22,847 nt of DNA from an uncultured Erysipelotrichaceae bacterium (GTDB lineage Bacteria > Bacillota_I > Bacilli_A > Erysipelotrichales > Erysipelotrichaceae): positions 1 through 22,847 of the forward strand of contig CACZPD010000025.1 of the NCBI GenBank assembly GCA_902782955.1, given 5' to 3'. The notes under the pieces were generated by a model, which made no database searches, was not told the origin of the DNA, and saw nothing but the letters and a program-made list of their open reading frames with translations. The position numbers and the translations under genes are program-made. Every line of letters begins with the position of its first letter. Position 1 is the first letter of the stretch. Positions 13,163-21,079 of the stretch are shown here, piece by piece.

Positions 13163-15691
13163 ATGAAAAAGTATCTCAGCAAAGTGATCAGTGCTTTTCT
13201 GATTCTTTCTCTGATCGGCTGTACATCATCCTCTTCCGGCGGCGGCGCAAAGTATAAGGCAGGAACTTATACTGCATCCGCAGACGGAAAGAACGGACCG
13301 GTTACAGTTGAAGTCGTTGTAAGCGACACAAAGATCGAATCTGTAACAGTAACGGATCACGCAGAAACAGCAGGCATCTCCGATGCTGCTATCAATGATC
13401 TGCCGAAAGCAATTGTCGAAGCACAGAGCACAAACGTGGACGGCATCTCCGGTGCCACAGTTACTTCCGACGCAGTCAAGGCTGCGGCTGCGGACTGTCT
13501 GAAACAGGCAGGCGGCACACCGGAAGAAGGCGGTGCTGCACAGCATGAAAATGTCCCGGTCAAATATACACCTGGGACATACACAGGCACAGGCACAGGT
13601 TACAACGGACCGCTGACACTGGATGTCACATTCAGCGAAGAAGCGATCACGGACATTGCCGTAAAGGAATCCGTTGAAACACAGTCTGTCGGTACGGTTG
13701 CCTATGACATCATGTTTGAAGACATCAAGGCTGCCAACGGTTCCGGCGTAGACGGTGTATCCGGTGCGACATTCACATCCATGGGCGTCAAAACAGCTGT
13801 AAACGACGCGGCTGAACAGGCAAAAGCTTCCGATCTGGAAGGCTTCAAGAAGAATACAGTCAAGCACGAAGCAGGCGCAGCGATCGATGAGACATATGAT
13901 GTCGTCGTAGTCGGTGCCGGCGGTGCAGGTATGGCTGCGGCTGCCCAGGCTGCCCAGGACGGCAACACAGTTCTCGTCATTGAAAAGAATGCCGAGATCG
14001 GCGGTAATACACTCGTTTCCGGCGGTCAGTACCAGTCTGTCATGAAGTACCTCGTATGGGATCCGGAAGATCCGGATGCGACAACAGGCGTAGGCTTTGA
14101 CGGAAATACTTATGACAAGGTCAAATCCGTCCAGGGCTGCATCAACGAGCTGAAGATGATCCTCAACTGGAGCGAAGAACCGTTTGATGAAGAATATTAC
14201 AAGACAAACGAATTCGTAGCCGGCGACGCGATGGAATTATCCAAACACGGCGTACACGCTGAATATCTGCCGGTCCTGCAGGATCTCAAGAAGGAAATCC
14301 AGGCATACCTCGACTGGGCACAGCCGCAGCTGGATGCCGGAGTTGCTGAAAACAAGCTGACACTGTTCTCCACGATCAACCTGCATATCTTCCAGACATA
14401 CTACGGCGGTCTGCGTCAGACAGCTGACAAGAGTGCCTGGATCTACGGTGATGTTGACCTCGTTTCCCAGTTCATCAAAGACGGCCAGGATCTGAAGCCG
14501 TGGCTGGAAGAACAGGGTGCCAAGTTCATCGAAGACACACAGCCGACTCTGATCGGTGCTCTCTGGTACAGGGAAAACGAATTTGCCGGTGCTGAGATCG
14601 ATGGTCAGGAATACGGCGGACGCTGGGGCACATACTTCATGGCTCCGAAGAACACGCTGCTGAACACAAGCGCTACCGCGAAAGACAACAAGATCATGCT
14701 GAGAACTGACGCTCAGTCCCTGATCGTTGAAGACGGCAGAGTTACAGGCGTCAAGGCTGTTCAGTATGACGGCACAGAAGTAACAGCCCACGCAAACAAG
14801 GGCGTTATCCTCGCAACAGGCGGATTCGCAGCCAACATCGATGAAGTACTCGAATACAACCAGTACTGGGACAGCGCTTATCTGACAAAACAGACAAAGA
14901 CAACGAACCGTTCTTCTCTGCAGGGTGACGGTATCAAGATGGCACAGGAAGCCGGCGCTGACGTGACAGGCATGAACTTCACACAGCTGATGCCGATCTC
15001 CTGGGTCGACAACGGAAACCTCGCATTCGGCGGCGGAAACTACGCCTGCTGGATCAACCCGAACACAGGTCATCGTTTCGTAGACGAAGGTTCCGAGCGT
15101 GACGTTCTGTCGCTCGCTGAATTCCGCAACGGTATGGAAGTCAACGGCACACAGGGTGTCTTCCTCGAATTCTACAACGCCGAACAGATGATGCCGGCTC
15201 CGACACAGCTCGCTGACGGTGACTACGAAGGACGTTACTACCGCAGAAAGATCGCTGATCTCCCTGAACTGTTCAAGGAACTCGGTGTTACGGCAGATCC
15301 GGAAGTTGTCATCCAGACGATCCGTGATTATGACAAGGCAGTCATGACAGGAAGCGAATATCCGGATGTAGGAAAAGCAATTGCTTCCCGTACTGTAGGT
15401 AATGTTGAACAGAATGAAGACGGCACATACAACGTCGATACATATGATCTCGACAACACACTCCTGACGATCCGTCTCATGGCTCCGTCCACACACCACA
15501 CGATGGGCGGTCTCAAAGTTGACGTAAACAGACATGTACTGGATAAAGACGGCAACGTCATTCCTGGTCTGTATGCGGCAGGTGAAGTTACAGGCGGCAT
15601 CCACGGCGGCAACCGTCTCGGCGGAAATGCGATCGTTGAGATCTTCGTTTCCGGAAGAACAGCAGCCAAGGCTGTCACAGCTGACAACTGA
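13163..15691 (+). CDS. Secreted lipoprotein flavin reductase (two FMN-binding domains plus fumarate-reductase-like FAD domain)
   Basis: An 842-residue extracellular lipoprotein; signal peptide with Cys20 in LIGC. Two FMN_bind domains (about 30-112 and 134-222) carry the ApbE flavinylation motifs DGISGAT (Thr99) and DGVSGAT (Thr203). The rest (245-842) is a FAD-binding fumarate reductase/UrdA-like domain with GAGGAG (251-256), HHTMGG (778-783) and GNRLGGN (816-822). Aligned to Shewanella FccA from memory, the catalytic acid Arg402 is kept as Arg646, but His365 is Met610 and the Glu378/Arg381 proton pair is absent, so fumarate is unlikely. Related gut enzymes reduce urocanate, cinnamates and other alkenes. 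AGGGAGG at 13151-13157 supports this ATG over 13130. No electron-delivery or ApbE gene is in the window. Confidence 0.9.
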   Translation: MKKYLSKVISAFLILSLIGCTSSSSGGGAKYKAGTYTASADGKNGPVTVEVVVSDTKIESVTVTDHAETAGISDAAINDLPKAIVEAQSTNVDGISGATVTSDAVKAAAADCLKQAGGTPEEGGAAQHENVPVKYTPGTYTGTGTGYNGPLTLDVTFSEEAITDIAVKESVETQSVGTVAYDIMFEDIKAANGSGVDGVSGATFTSMGVKTAVNDAAEQAKASDLEGFKKNTVKHEAGAAIDETYDVVVVGAGGAGMAAAAQAAQDGNTVLVIEKNAEIGGNTLVSGGQYQSVMKYLVWDPEDPDATTGVGFDGNTYDKVKSVQGCINELKMILNWSEEPFDEEYYKTNEFVAGDAMELSKHGVHAEYLPVLQDLKKEIQAYLDWAQPQLDAGVAENKLTLFSTINLHIFQTYYGGLRQTADKSAWIYGDVDLVSQFIKDGQDLKPWLEEQGAKFIEDTQPTLIGALWYRENEFAGAEIDGQEYGGRWGTYFMAPKNTLLNTSATAKDNKIMLRTDAQSLIVEDGRVTGVKAVQYDGTEVTAHANKGVILATGGFAANIDEVLEYNQYWDSAYLTKQTKTTNRSSLQGDGIKMAQEAGADVTGMNFTQLMPISWVDNGNLAFGGGNYACWINPNTGHRFVDEGSERDVLSLAEFRNGMEVNGTQGVFLEFYNAEQMMPAPTQLADGDYEGRYYRRKIADLPELFKELGVTADPEVVIQTIRDYDKAVMTGSEYPDVGKAIASRTVGNVEQNEDGTYNVDTYDLDNTLLTIRLMAPSTHHTMGGLKVDVNRHVLDKDGNVIPGLYAAGEVTGGIHGGNRLGGNAIVEIFVSGRTAAKAVTADN

Positions 15692-15713
15692 TCATTCACA
15701 CAAAAGTACGAAG

Positions 15714-15740
15714 GACCGGGTCATCAGACCCGGTCTTTTT
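15714..15740 (+). terminator. Intrinsic terminator after the flavin reductase gene
   Basis: A perfect 9-bp stem GACCGGGTC/GACCCGGTC (15714-15722 with 15727-15735), loop ATCA, then five T. Confidence 0.9.
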
Positions 15741-15775
15741 CCATGCATGGTATGGATTCTGGAATCTGACTTGCG

Positions 15776-15801
15776 TATAATGAACTTAACAGATAAAGGA
15801 G
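15776..15801 (+). promoter_or_regulatory. -10 element and leader of the Asp-repeat protein gene
   Basis: A perfect TATAAT at 15776-15781 without a clear -35. The leader contains TTAACAGATAAAGGAG (15786-15801), which holds the ribosome binding site and recurs exactly before the PPi-PFK gene. Confidence 0.5.
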
Positions 15802-15810
15802 ACGATCATT

Positions 15811-16167
15811 ATGTCATTTAAAAGAGGGATCATGATTTCCGGAGTTACTGCGGCGATCGGCGGAATTGCTTTGATACTGAAGAAGATCTATGAAGAGCAG
15901 AACAAACCGGCTCCTGAGAAAAAGCCGGAAGGAAATCCGCAGAAAGAGCCTGTGGCACCGAAGGAATACGCAGTCGATCTGGATGGTGACGGAGTACCGG
16001 ATGCCATCGCGACAGATGTGGACGGGGACGGTGTAGCCGATATGCTGGAAGTCGATACGGACGGAGACGGTGTACCGGACACGCTGTATACCGATACGGA
16101 TGACGACGGTTCTCTGGATACGGAAATGATTCTGAAGAAAGCAGCAGAAGAAACCGCAGAAGAGTGA
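15811..16167 (+). CDS. Membrane-anchored protein with four 13-residue Asp-rich (calcium-type) repeats
   Basis: A 118-residue protein. Residues 5-24 form a single hydrophobic anchor ([19 protein letters not shown]) followed by a Pro/Lys/Glu linker to residue 52. From Asp56 to 107 there are four consecutive 13-residue units of the form D-x-D-G-D-G-x-x-D-x-x-x-x: [27 protein letters not shown] and DTDDDGSLD. These match Ca2+-binding loops of the thrombospondin type 3, dockerin or EF-hand kind, so calcium binding outside the cell is likely. The tail is Glu-rich. There is no LPXTG sorting signal or dockerin helix pair. Function is unknown. The stop lies in the terminator stem and the gene is probably monocistronic. 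Confidence 0.78.
   Translation: MSFKRGIMISGVTAAIGGIALILKKIYEEQNKPAPEKKPEGNPQKEPVAPKEYAVDLDGDGVPDAIATDVDGDGVADMLEVDTDGDGVPDTLYTDTDDDGSLDTEMILKKAAEETAEE
15976..16131 (+). repeat. Four 39-base coding repeats (Asp-rich units)
   Basis: Four contiguous 39-base units encode 13-residue D-x-D-G-D-G units. The middle pair is most alike at base level, and the last unit has diverged (DDDG instead of DGDG). Confidence 0.8.
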
Positions 16168-16189
16168 TGCCGCTGAGCATCACTTTTTT
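16161..16189 (+). terminator. Intrinsic terminator overlapping the stop of the Asp-repeat gene
   Basis: An 8-bp stem AGTGATGC/GCATCACT (16163-16170 with 16177-16184), extendable by two pairs, 6-base loop, T to 16189. The TGA stop (16165-16167) is in the left arm. Confidence 0.87.
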
Positions 16190-16210
16190 GCATGATGAAA
16201 GGAAATAATT

Positions 16211-17449
16211 ATGCTGGTATATGCCGGGTCGGTCGGTGCGCCGAAAAAAGGTCCCGCCAGTGTGAGCGGTCAGGGGAAAGGCATTTATACCCTGGAGATC
16301 CATGATGATCTTTCCATGGAAGTCATAGATGTATTGTATGCGGACAACGCAGGCATTATATGCATGGATCCGGAAGGGAAGCATGTGTATGCCGCAAATG
16401 AAACAAAGGATTTCACCGGACTGAACGGATCCGGCGGCGGTGTGACTGCCTGCCGCATCGATCCGGAAACCGGCAGGCTGATCAGGATCAACGACAGTAT
16501 TTCCTATGGTTCCAGAACATCCTACGTGACTGTCAGTGATGACGGGAGATATCTGCTGGCATCCAATCATGGGTCCCATTCAACCGTAACCTGTCATTAT
16601 GTGCAGGACGATGACGGGAAATGGGTTTTGCAGAGAGGGTTTGATGACTCGAATACCGCTGCGTTCCGTCTGCGGGAAGACGGCGGAATCGGGGAACTGA
16701 CGGATCTGAAGCTGTCGGAAGGGCATGGATACTGGTGCCATGGCGGCGGCCAGTCCACAAGCCATAATCACTGCGTGCAGACAAAGGGAGATCTTGTTTT
16801 CGTCTGCAACCGCGGTGCCGACCGGATCGAGGTCATGCGTCTGGATGCGGAAACCGGAAAACTGAAAGTGCTGAACCGGTTCTGCACAAGAAGTGGATAT
16901 GCGCCGAGACATGCAGCCCTGCATCCGGAAAAGGATATTCTCTATGTTCTGAACGAAAATTATCCCGCTCTTTCCGTATACCGGTTTGACAGGAAATCGG
17001 GAGAGATGGAAGATGCCGGACTGACCGGAACCGCACCGGCAGATTATTATAAAGACAGACCCCTGCCGGTATTTGAAAAACCGGAAGCGGATGAAAAAGA
17101 AAAGAATACATCCGCGATGGGTGACAGGACTGCATTTATGCCGGCGGATATCCATATATCCAAAGACGGCAGATTCCTGGCAGCTTCGAACAGATGCTTC
17201 TCGGGACACGGCATGATCACGATGTTCCGCGTGGATCCGGACGGCATGCCGGAGCCTGTATATCATCAGGAACTGCCCGGAAAGGATCCCAGAGGCTTTC
17301 AGCTGATCATGCAGGACAGATATCTGCTCGCAGGTCTGCTGGATAGGAATCTTGTTCAGCTTTACAAGGTGAATGCGGATCTGACACTGACCTTTGTCAG
17401 TGAAACGGAAATACCTTCCCCGGCGTCATTTGTCCAGGGGAAAGAATAA
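16211..17449 (+). CDS. Seven-bladed beta-propeller lactonase (6-phosphogluconolactonase-like)
   Basis: A 412-residue protein of the Lactonase/YbhE-Pgl propeller family. Repeating blade motifs are visible: DPEGKHVYAANE, SDDGRYLLASNHGS, KGDLVFVCNRGADRIEVMRLD, HPEKDILYVLNENYPALSVYRFD and SKDGRFLAASNR. The family hydrolyses sugar lactones such as 6-phosphogluconolactone. At 412 residues it is longer than E. coli Pgl (about 330); extra loops lie near 140-185 and 285-310 (DRPLPVFEKPEADEKEKNTS), so the substrate may differ. It has no signal peptide and should be cytoplasmic. AAAGGA precedes the ATG. The sugar-isomerase-like gene starts 16 bases after the stop, suggesting one carbohydrate pathway. 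Confidence 0.86.
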   Translation: MLVYAGSVGAPKKGPASVSGQGKGIYTLEIHDDLSMEVIDVLYADNAGIICMDPEGKHVYAANETKDFTGLNGSGGGVTACRIDPETGRLIRINDSISYGSRTSYVTVSDDGRYLLASNHGSHSTVTCHYVQDDDGKWVLQRGFDDSNTAAFRLREDGGIGELTDLKLSEGHGYWCHGGGQSTSHNHCVQTKGDLVFVCNRGADRIEVMRLDAETGKLKVLNRFCTRSGYAPRHAALHPEKDILYVLNENYPALSVYRFDRKSGEMEDAGLTGTAPADYYKDRPLPVFEKPEADEKEKNTSAMGDRTAFMPADIHISKDGRFLAASNRCFSGHGMITMFRVDPDGMPEPVYHQELPGKDPRGFQLIMQDRYLLAGLLDRNLVQLYKVNADLTLTFVSETEIPSPASFVQGKE

Positions 17450-17465
17450 TCATCAGGAGGAAAAA

Positions 17466-18662
17466 ATGAAAATCGGAGTTTATTATGTAGAATCCACAAA
17501 CGTGGACAGCGTGAACATCAACCGGTATAACCGTGAACTGGTTGATAGACTCGGGGAATTGTCCGGACAGGATATTTCCTTCGTGGAACTGGAAGAAGCG
17601 AAAGATCAGGATCTGCTGCTGTCATTCATCGGCGGCGGCGGAACGGAAGGAAGGTTCAAGGCTATTCTGGACAAACTGCCCAGACCTGTATTCCTTCTGA
17701 CGACCGGGAAAAACAATTCCCTGGCTGCGTCCATGGAGATCCTGTCATATCTGGAACAGAACGGCATTAAAGGCGAGATCATCCATGGTTCTGAAGAGAT
17801 CATGGCAAAGCGGATCAAAACACTGTCAACAGTATTTGCGGCAAAGAAGAAGATCAGCTCCATGCGTCTGGGATGTGTCGGAAAACCGAGTGACTGGCTG
17901 ATCTCATCGGACGTTGACAGGGCATTGAGCAAGGAAAAGAACGGTATCGAGATCGTGGATATCCCGATGGAGGAATTCTTTGATGAGATCGCGAAGAAAG
18001 AATATCCGGAAAATGAGTATACCGAAATGGTCAAGGGAAGAAACTGGCATCCGCAGGATACAGAAGTCTGCTGTCATATCTACGGCGCGCTGGACAGACT
18101 GGTGAAAAAATACAGGCTGGACGGTGTAACAGTGCGCTGCTTCGACCTGCTGGGACCCATCAAAGGAACCGGCTGTCTCGCGCTGGCGATCCTGAACGCG
18201 CAGGGCATCTATGCCGGCTGTGAGGGAGATGTTCCGAGTCTGATCTCCATGGCGGTGATCGGGGAGCTTTCCGGGAAACCGGTATTCATGGCGAATCCGT
18301 CCCGTATCATTTCCGAAACAGGAGAGATCGTCTTTGCACACTGCACACTGCCTCTGAACATGCCGAAGGAAGTCGAGCTTATGACGCATTTTGAATCCGG
18401 ACTGGGTGTTGCTTTCCGCGGCAAGATTGCAGAAGGACCGGTCACCATTTTCAAGACATCCGGACTGCTGGACAGATACTTTGTCAAGGCGGGAACACTG
18501 GAAGAGAACCTGTGTGAGACAAATCTCTGCCGCACGCAGATCCGCATCCGTCTGGAAGAGGAAGCGCTGCGCTACTTCCTGACGCATTCCATCGGCAACC
18601 ATCATCTGATCGTCACAGGCGACCATGAGGAAGTCGTCAAAGAGTTCTACAAATGGCTGTAA
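17466..18662 (+). CDS. L-fucose isomerase-like sugar isomerase family protein
   Basis: A 398-residue cytoplasmic protein resembling the L-fucose/L-arabinose isomerase superfamily (COG2407 kind). The N-terminal half is a Rossmann-like domain (MKIGVYYVESTN, LLLSFIGGGGTEGRFKAIL). The C-terminal half has the typical block VTVRCFDLLGPIKGTGCLAL, then CEGDVPSLISMAVIGELSGK, then IVFAHCTLPLNM; the Glu and Asp of CEGD and His of AHC are candidate metal ligands. I chose the ATG at 17466, preceded by AGGAGG, over the longer frame at 17394, which would overlap the lactonase. The substrate cannot be named: family members act on fucose, arabinose or other aldoses, and some are uncharacterised. It shares an operon with the lactonase. 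Confidence 0.78.
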   Translation: MKIGVYYVESTNVDSVNINRYNRELVDRLGELSGQDISFVELEEAKDQDLLLSFIGGGGTEGRFKAILDKLPRPVFLLTTGKNNSLAASMEILSYLEQNGIKGEIIHGSEEIMAKRIKTLSTVFAAKKKISSMRLGCVGKPSDWLISSDVDRALSKEKNGIEIVDIPMEEFFDEIAKKEYPENEYTEMVKGRNWHPQDTEVCCHIYGALDRLVKKYRLDGVTVRCFDLLGPIKGTGCLALAILNAQGIYAGCEGDVPSLISMAVIGELSGKPVFMANPSRIISETGEIVFAHCTLPLNMPKEVELMTHFESGLGVAFRGKIAEGPVTIFKTSGLLDRYFVKAGTLEENLCETNLCRTQIRIRLEEEALRYFLTHSIGNHHLIVTGDHEEVVKEFYKWL

Positions 18663-18668
18663 TCATGT

Positions 18669-18694
18669 AAGAACAGGGGAACCTGTTCTTTTTT
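18669..18694 (+). terminator. Intrinsic terminator after the sugar-isomerase-like gene
   Basis: A perfect 9-bp stem AAGAACAGG/CCTGTTCTT (18669-18677 with 18682-18690), GGAA tetraloop, T to 18694. Confidence 0.9.
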
Positions 18695-18764
18695 AATGTG
18701 ATTTTTATACGTTCCGGGAAGGTATCATGTACTATAGTGATAATAATGCCACGGAGGTTTGAAT

Positions 18765-20201
18765 ATGCGAAAAGCAGATCTGTTGTTTTTACATGGATAT
18801 ATACTCACGATGCAGGGGGAAGGCACGGGATTTATCGAAGACGGTGCCGTTGCTGTAACCCGGAACCGGATCGCCGCAGTCGGGAAAAGCGGGGAACTGG
18901 AAAAAGAATTTGAAGCGGAGCGGGTGATCGACGCATCCGGCAAAGTGATCATGCCGGGTCTGATCGATGCGCATATTCACAGCGGGGATGCCCTGATGAG
19001 GGGCGTATCCCAGGATATACATAACTGGATGCAGAACGGTATCTGGCCGTTTGCACAGGTATTGCGCAAAGAGGATGAAGCTGTGGTCAAGGGCAGCATG
19101 ATGAACCTTCTGGAAGGTGTGAAGGCAGGTACGACGACATTCTGCGATTTCGATTCCCCGATGACGGAGATCGTGAAAAACCATGTCCGTCTCGGCACAA
19201 GGGCACGGGTGGCGGAAATGGTAAATGCTATGCCGAAGATCAAAAAGACAGGCGTAGGTGAACTGTATATTTTCGATGAAGAAGAAGGTCGTGAGCGCCT
19301 GCAGAGAAACATAGACCTGATCGAACAGTGGAACGGAAAGGAAAACGGACGCATTACATGCATGCTGGGACCGCAGGGCGCGGATATGTGCACCCCGGAA
19401 ATGCTGAAGGAGATTCAGGAACTGGCGGAAAAATATGATACTTCCATCCATATGCATGTTGCCCAGGGAGATAGGGAAATGGATCAGATGATGCAGAGAT
19501 ACGGAAAGCGTACGATCCAGTATCTGGATGAGATCGGCTATCTGAATGAGCGGCTGATCGCCGTGCATCTGACGGAAGCAACGGATGAGGAAACTGAATA
19601 TCTGGCTTCCAAAGGTGCAGGCATGGTTCTGTGCAGCGGCAGTATCGGCATCATTGACGGGATCGTCCCGCCGGCAGCCGCATTTCTGAGAAAGAGCAGC
19701 CGTCTTGCCCTTGGTTCCGACCAGGCACCCGGCAACAACTGCAGCAATATGTTCAATGAAATGAAATTCACGGCGATCCTGAATAAATGCAAGGCGAAGG
19801 ATCCGTCTGTATTCCCAGCATGGAAAGTCCTGCGCATGGCGACGATAGAATCCGCGCGTACGATCGGTCTCGGGGATGAGATCGGTTCCCTTGAGAAAGG
19901 AAAGAAAGCAGATCTGATCATGATCGATACGCGTCAGCCGGCATTGTGTCCGGTCATCCTCTCGCCGATCCGCAATATCGTACCCAACCTGGTCTATTCC
20001 GCAAAGGGAAGCGAAGTGGAGATGTCGGTGATCGACGGAAAGATCATCATGGAGAATTTCAAAGTCCTGACAGTGGATGAGGAAACAGTCGTCAGGGAGG
20101 CACAGGAGATAGCCTCCGGACTGGAAGCGGAAGCGGCCGCGCTCTATGAGAATATGAAAGATACACCGCTGATGAAAATGATGGAACGGGGTGAACTGTA
20201 A
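18765..20201 (+). CDS. TRZ/ATZ-type amidohydrolase (MTA/SAH deaminase-like)
   Basis: A 478-residue metal-dependent hydrolase related to 5'-methylthioadenosine/S-adenosylhomocysteine deaminase and triazine hydrolases. Metal ligands are all present: His70 and His72 (DAHIH), His231 (HMHVAQ), His268 (AVHLTE) and Asp319 (LGSDQAP). Two positions depart from the deaminase pattern: GPHAxYT is GPQGADM (Gln204), and the catalytic Glu of HxHLAE is Gln234. Substrate and even reaction are therefore uncertain; deamination or dechlorination-type hydrolysis of an N-heterocycle is possible. I chose the ATG at 18765, seven bases after GGAGG, over the TTG at 18759. The stop overlaps the HAD gene start by one base (TAATG). 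Confidence 0.85.
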   Translation: MRKADLLFLHGYILTMQGEGTGFIEDGAVAVTRNRIAAVGKSGELEKEFEAERVIDASGKVIMPGLIDAHIHSGDALMRGVSQDIHNWMQNGIWPFAQVLRKEDEAVVKGSMMNLLEGVKAGTTTFCDFDSPMTEIVKNHVRLGTRARVAEMVNAMPKIKKTGVGELYIFDEEEGRERLQRNIDLIEQWNGKENGRITCMLGPQGADMCTPEMLKEIQELAEKYDTSIHMHVAQGDREMDQMMQRYGKRTIQYLDEIGYLNERLIAVHLTEATDEETEYLASKGAGMVLCSGSIGIIDGIVPPAAAFLRKSSRLALGSDQAPGNNCSNMFNEMKFTAILNKCKAKDPSVFPAWKVLRMATIESARTIGLGDEIGSLEKGKKADLIMIDTRQPALCPVILSPIRNIVPNLVYSAKGSEVEMSVIDGKIIMENFKVLTVDEETVVREAQEIASGLEAEAAALYENMKDTPLMKMMERGEL

Positions 20202-20995
20202 TGAAACTGCTGGCATCGGATTACGACGGGACGCTGCGGTATGAGGAAAGCGTAACGGAAGAAGATAAAGAAGCACTGAAGCGATGGAGGAAAGCAGGCA
20301 ATCTGTTTGTGATGGATACGGGAAGATCCATGCAGTCAGCCGGTATGGAAGCTGACCGCAACGGGATCGCGGCGGATTACTACATCACAAACAACGGCGG
20401 CATGGTCTATGACAGCAGCCGCAGGGAACTGTCCGCGACTTATCTCGACCCGGTAATGAGTCTGGATATCATGTATATCGCGAAAGAGATCGGCGGCGTG
20501 GTGTCCTATGTTGTCAATGACGGCTACTACCGGCACCGGATCATCGTTGACAGGGAACTGACGGAAAAACGGTATCCGGAACTGGAACCGGATATGGATG
20601 AAAGCGAACTGATGGAAACAGGCAAATATGCCCAGATCGTGATCTCCATGGCGGAAACACAGGGAGCGTCAATTCTCGCAAAGCGGATCAACGATCATTT
20701 TTCCGATCAGATCATCGCCTATGCCAACAAGTATGCGGTGGATGTGGTCCCGAAAGGGATCTCGAAGGCATCGGGACTTGATTTCGTACGTGAACGTGAG
20801 GGAATATCCCTGGAAGATACATATACCATCGGGGATGCGGACAACGATATCCCGCTGATCGAATACGGGGAGCATGGTGCGTGCATCGCAAGTGCGGAAG
20901 AAGAGATCAAAGTGCATGCAAAGCACATTTATACATGTGTGGCAGAGATGATTGATGACATTCTGAACGATGAAAAAGAAGACGGAAATGCGTGA
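20201..20995 (+). CDS. Cof-type HAD-superfamily phosphatase
   Basis: A 264-residue HAD hydrolase of subfamily IIB. Motif I is DYDGT with nucleophile Asp7 and acid Asp9, motif II is the Thr of DTGRS, motif III the Lys of KGISKASGL and motif IV GDADND. The middle region is the C2-type cap seen in Cof/YbjI-like sugar-phosphate and cofactor phosphatases. It would dephosphorylate a small metabolite; the substrate is not evident. It begins one base inside the amidohydrolase stop codon (TAATG), so it is coupled to that gene and may act in the same pathway. The terminator stem includes its stop codon. Confidence 0.9.
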   Translation: MKLLASDYDGTLRYEESVTEEDKEALKRWRKAGNLFVMDTGRSMQSAGMEADRNGIAADYYITNNGGMVYDSSRRELSATYLDPVMSLDIMYIAKEIGGVVSYVVNDGYYRHRIIVDRELTEKRYPELEPDMDESELMETGKYAQIVISMAETQGASILAKRINDHFSDQIIAYANKYAVDVVPKGISKASGLDFVREREGISLEDTYTIGDADNDIPLIEYGEHGACIASAEEEIKVHAKHIYTCVAEMIDDILNDEKEDGNA

Positions 20996-21011
20996 TGCAG
21001 TTCCGTTTTTT
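20979..21011 (+). terminator. Intrinsic terminator overlapping the stop of the HAD gene
   Basis: ACGGAA (20982-20987) pairs with TTCCGT (21001-21006). Inner TGC/GCA extends it past one mismatch, outer A-U pairs extend it outward, and T continues to 21011. The TGA stop (20993-20995) is in the loop. Confidence 0.75.
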
Positions 21012-21023
21012 AGAGGGCTGCTA

Positions 21024-21072
21024 TTTACTTTGAAGGCAAAATGATTTAGCATTTGATTAACAGATAAAGGAG
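21024..21072 (+). promoter_or_regulatory. Probable promoter and leader of the PPi-PFK gene
   Basis: TTTACT (21024-21029), a 17-base spacer and TAGCAT (21047-21052), each four of six to consensus. The leader TTAACAGATAAAGGAG (21057-21072) is identical to that at 15786-15801 and supplies the ribosome binding site. Confidence 0.4.
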
Positions 21073-21079
21073 TAAAAAT

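Noticed and set aside
14237..15604. Open frame of 455 codons on the minus strand
   Set aside because: It lies wholly opposite the flavin reductase gene, has Cys/Val-rich unnatural composition and no ribosome binding site. It is a shadow created by the codon bias of the true gene.
18789..20276. Open frame of 495 codons on the minus strand
   Set aside because: It lies opposite the amidohydrolase, is His/Arg/Phe-rich without any recognisable domain, and is a codon-bias shadow.
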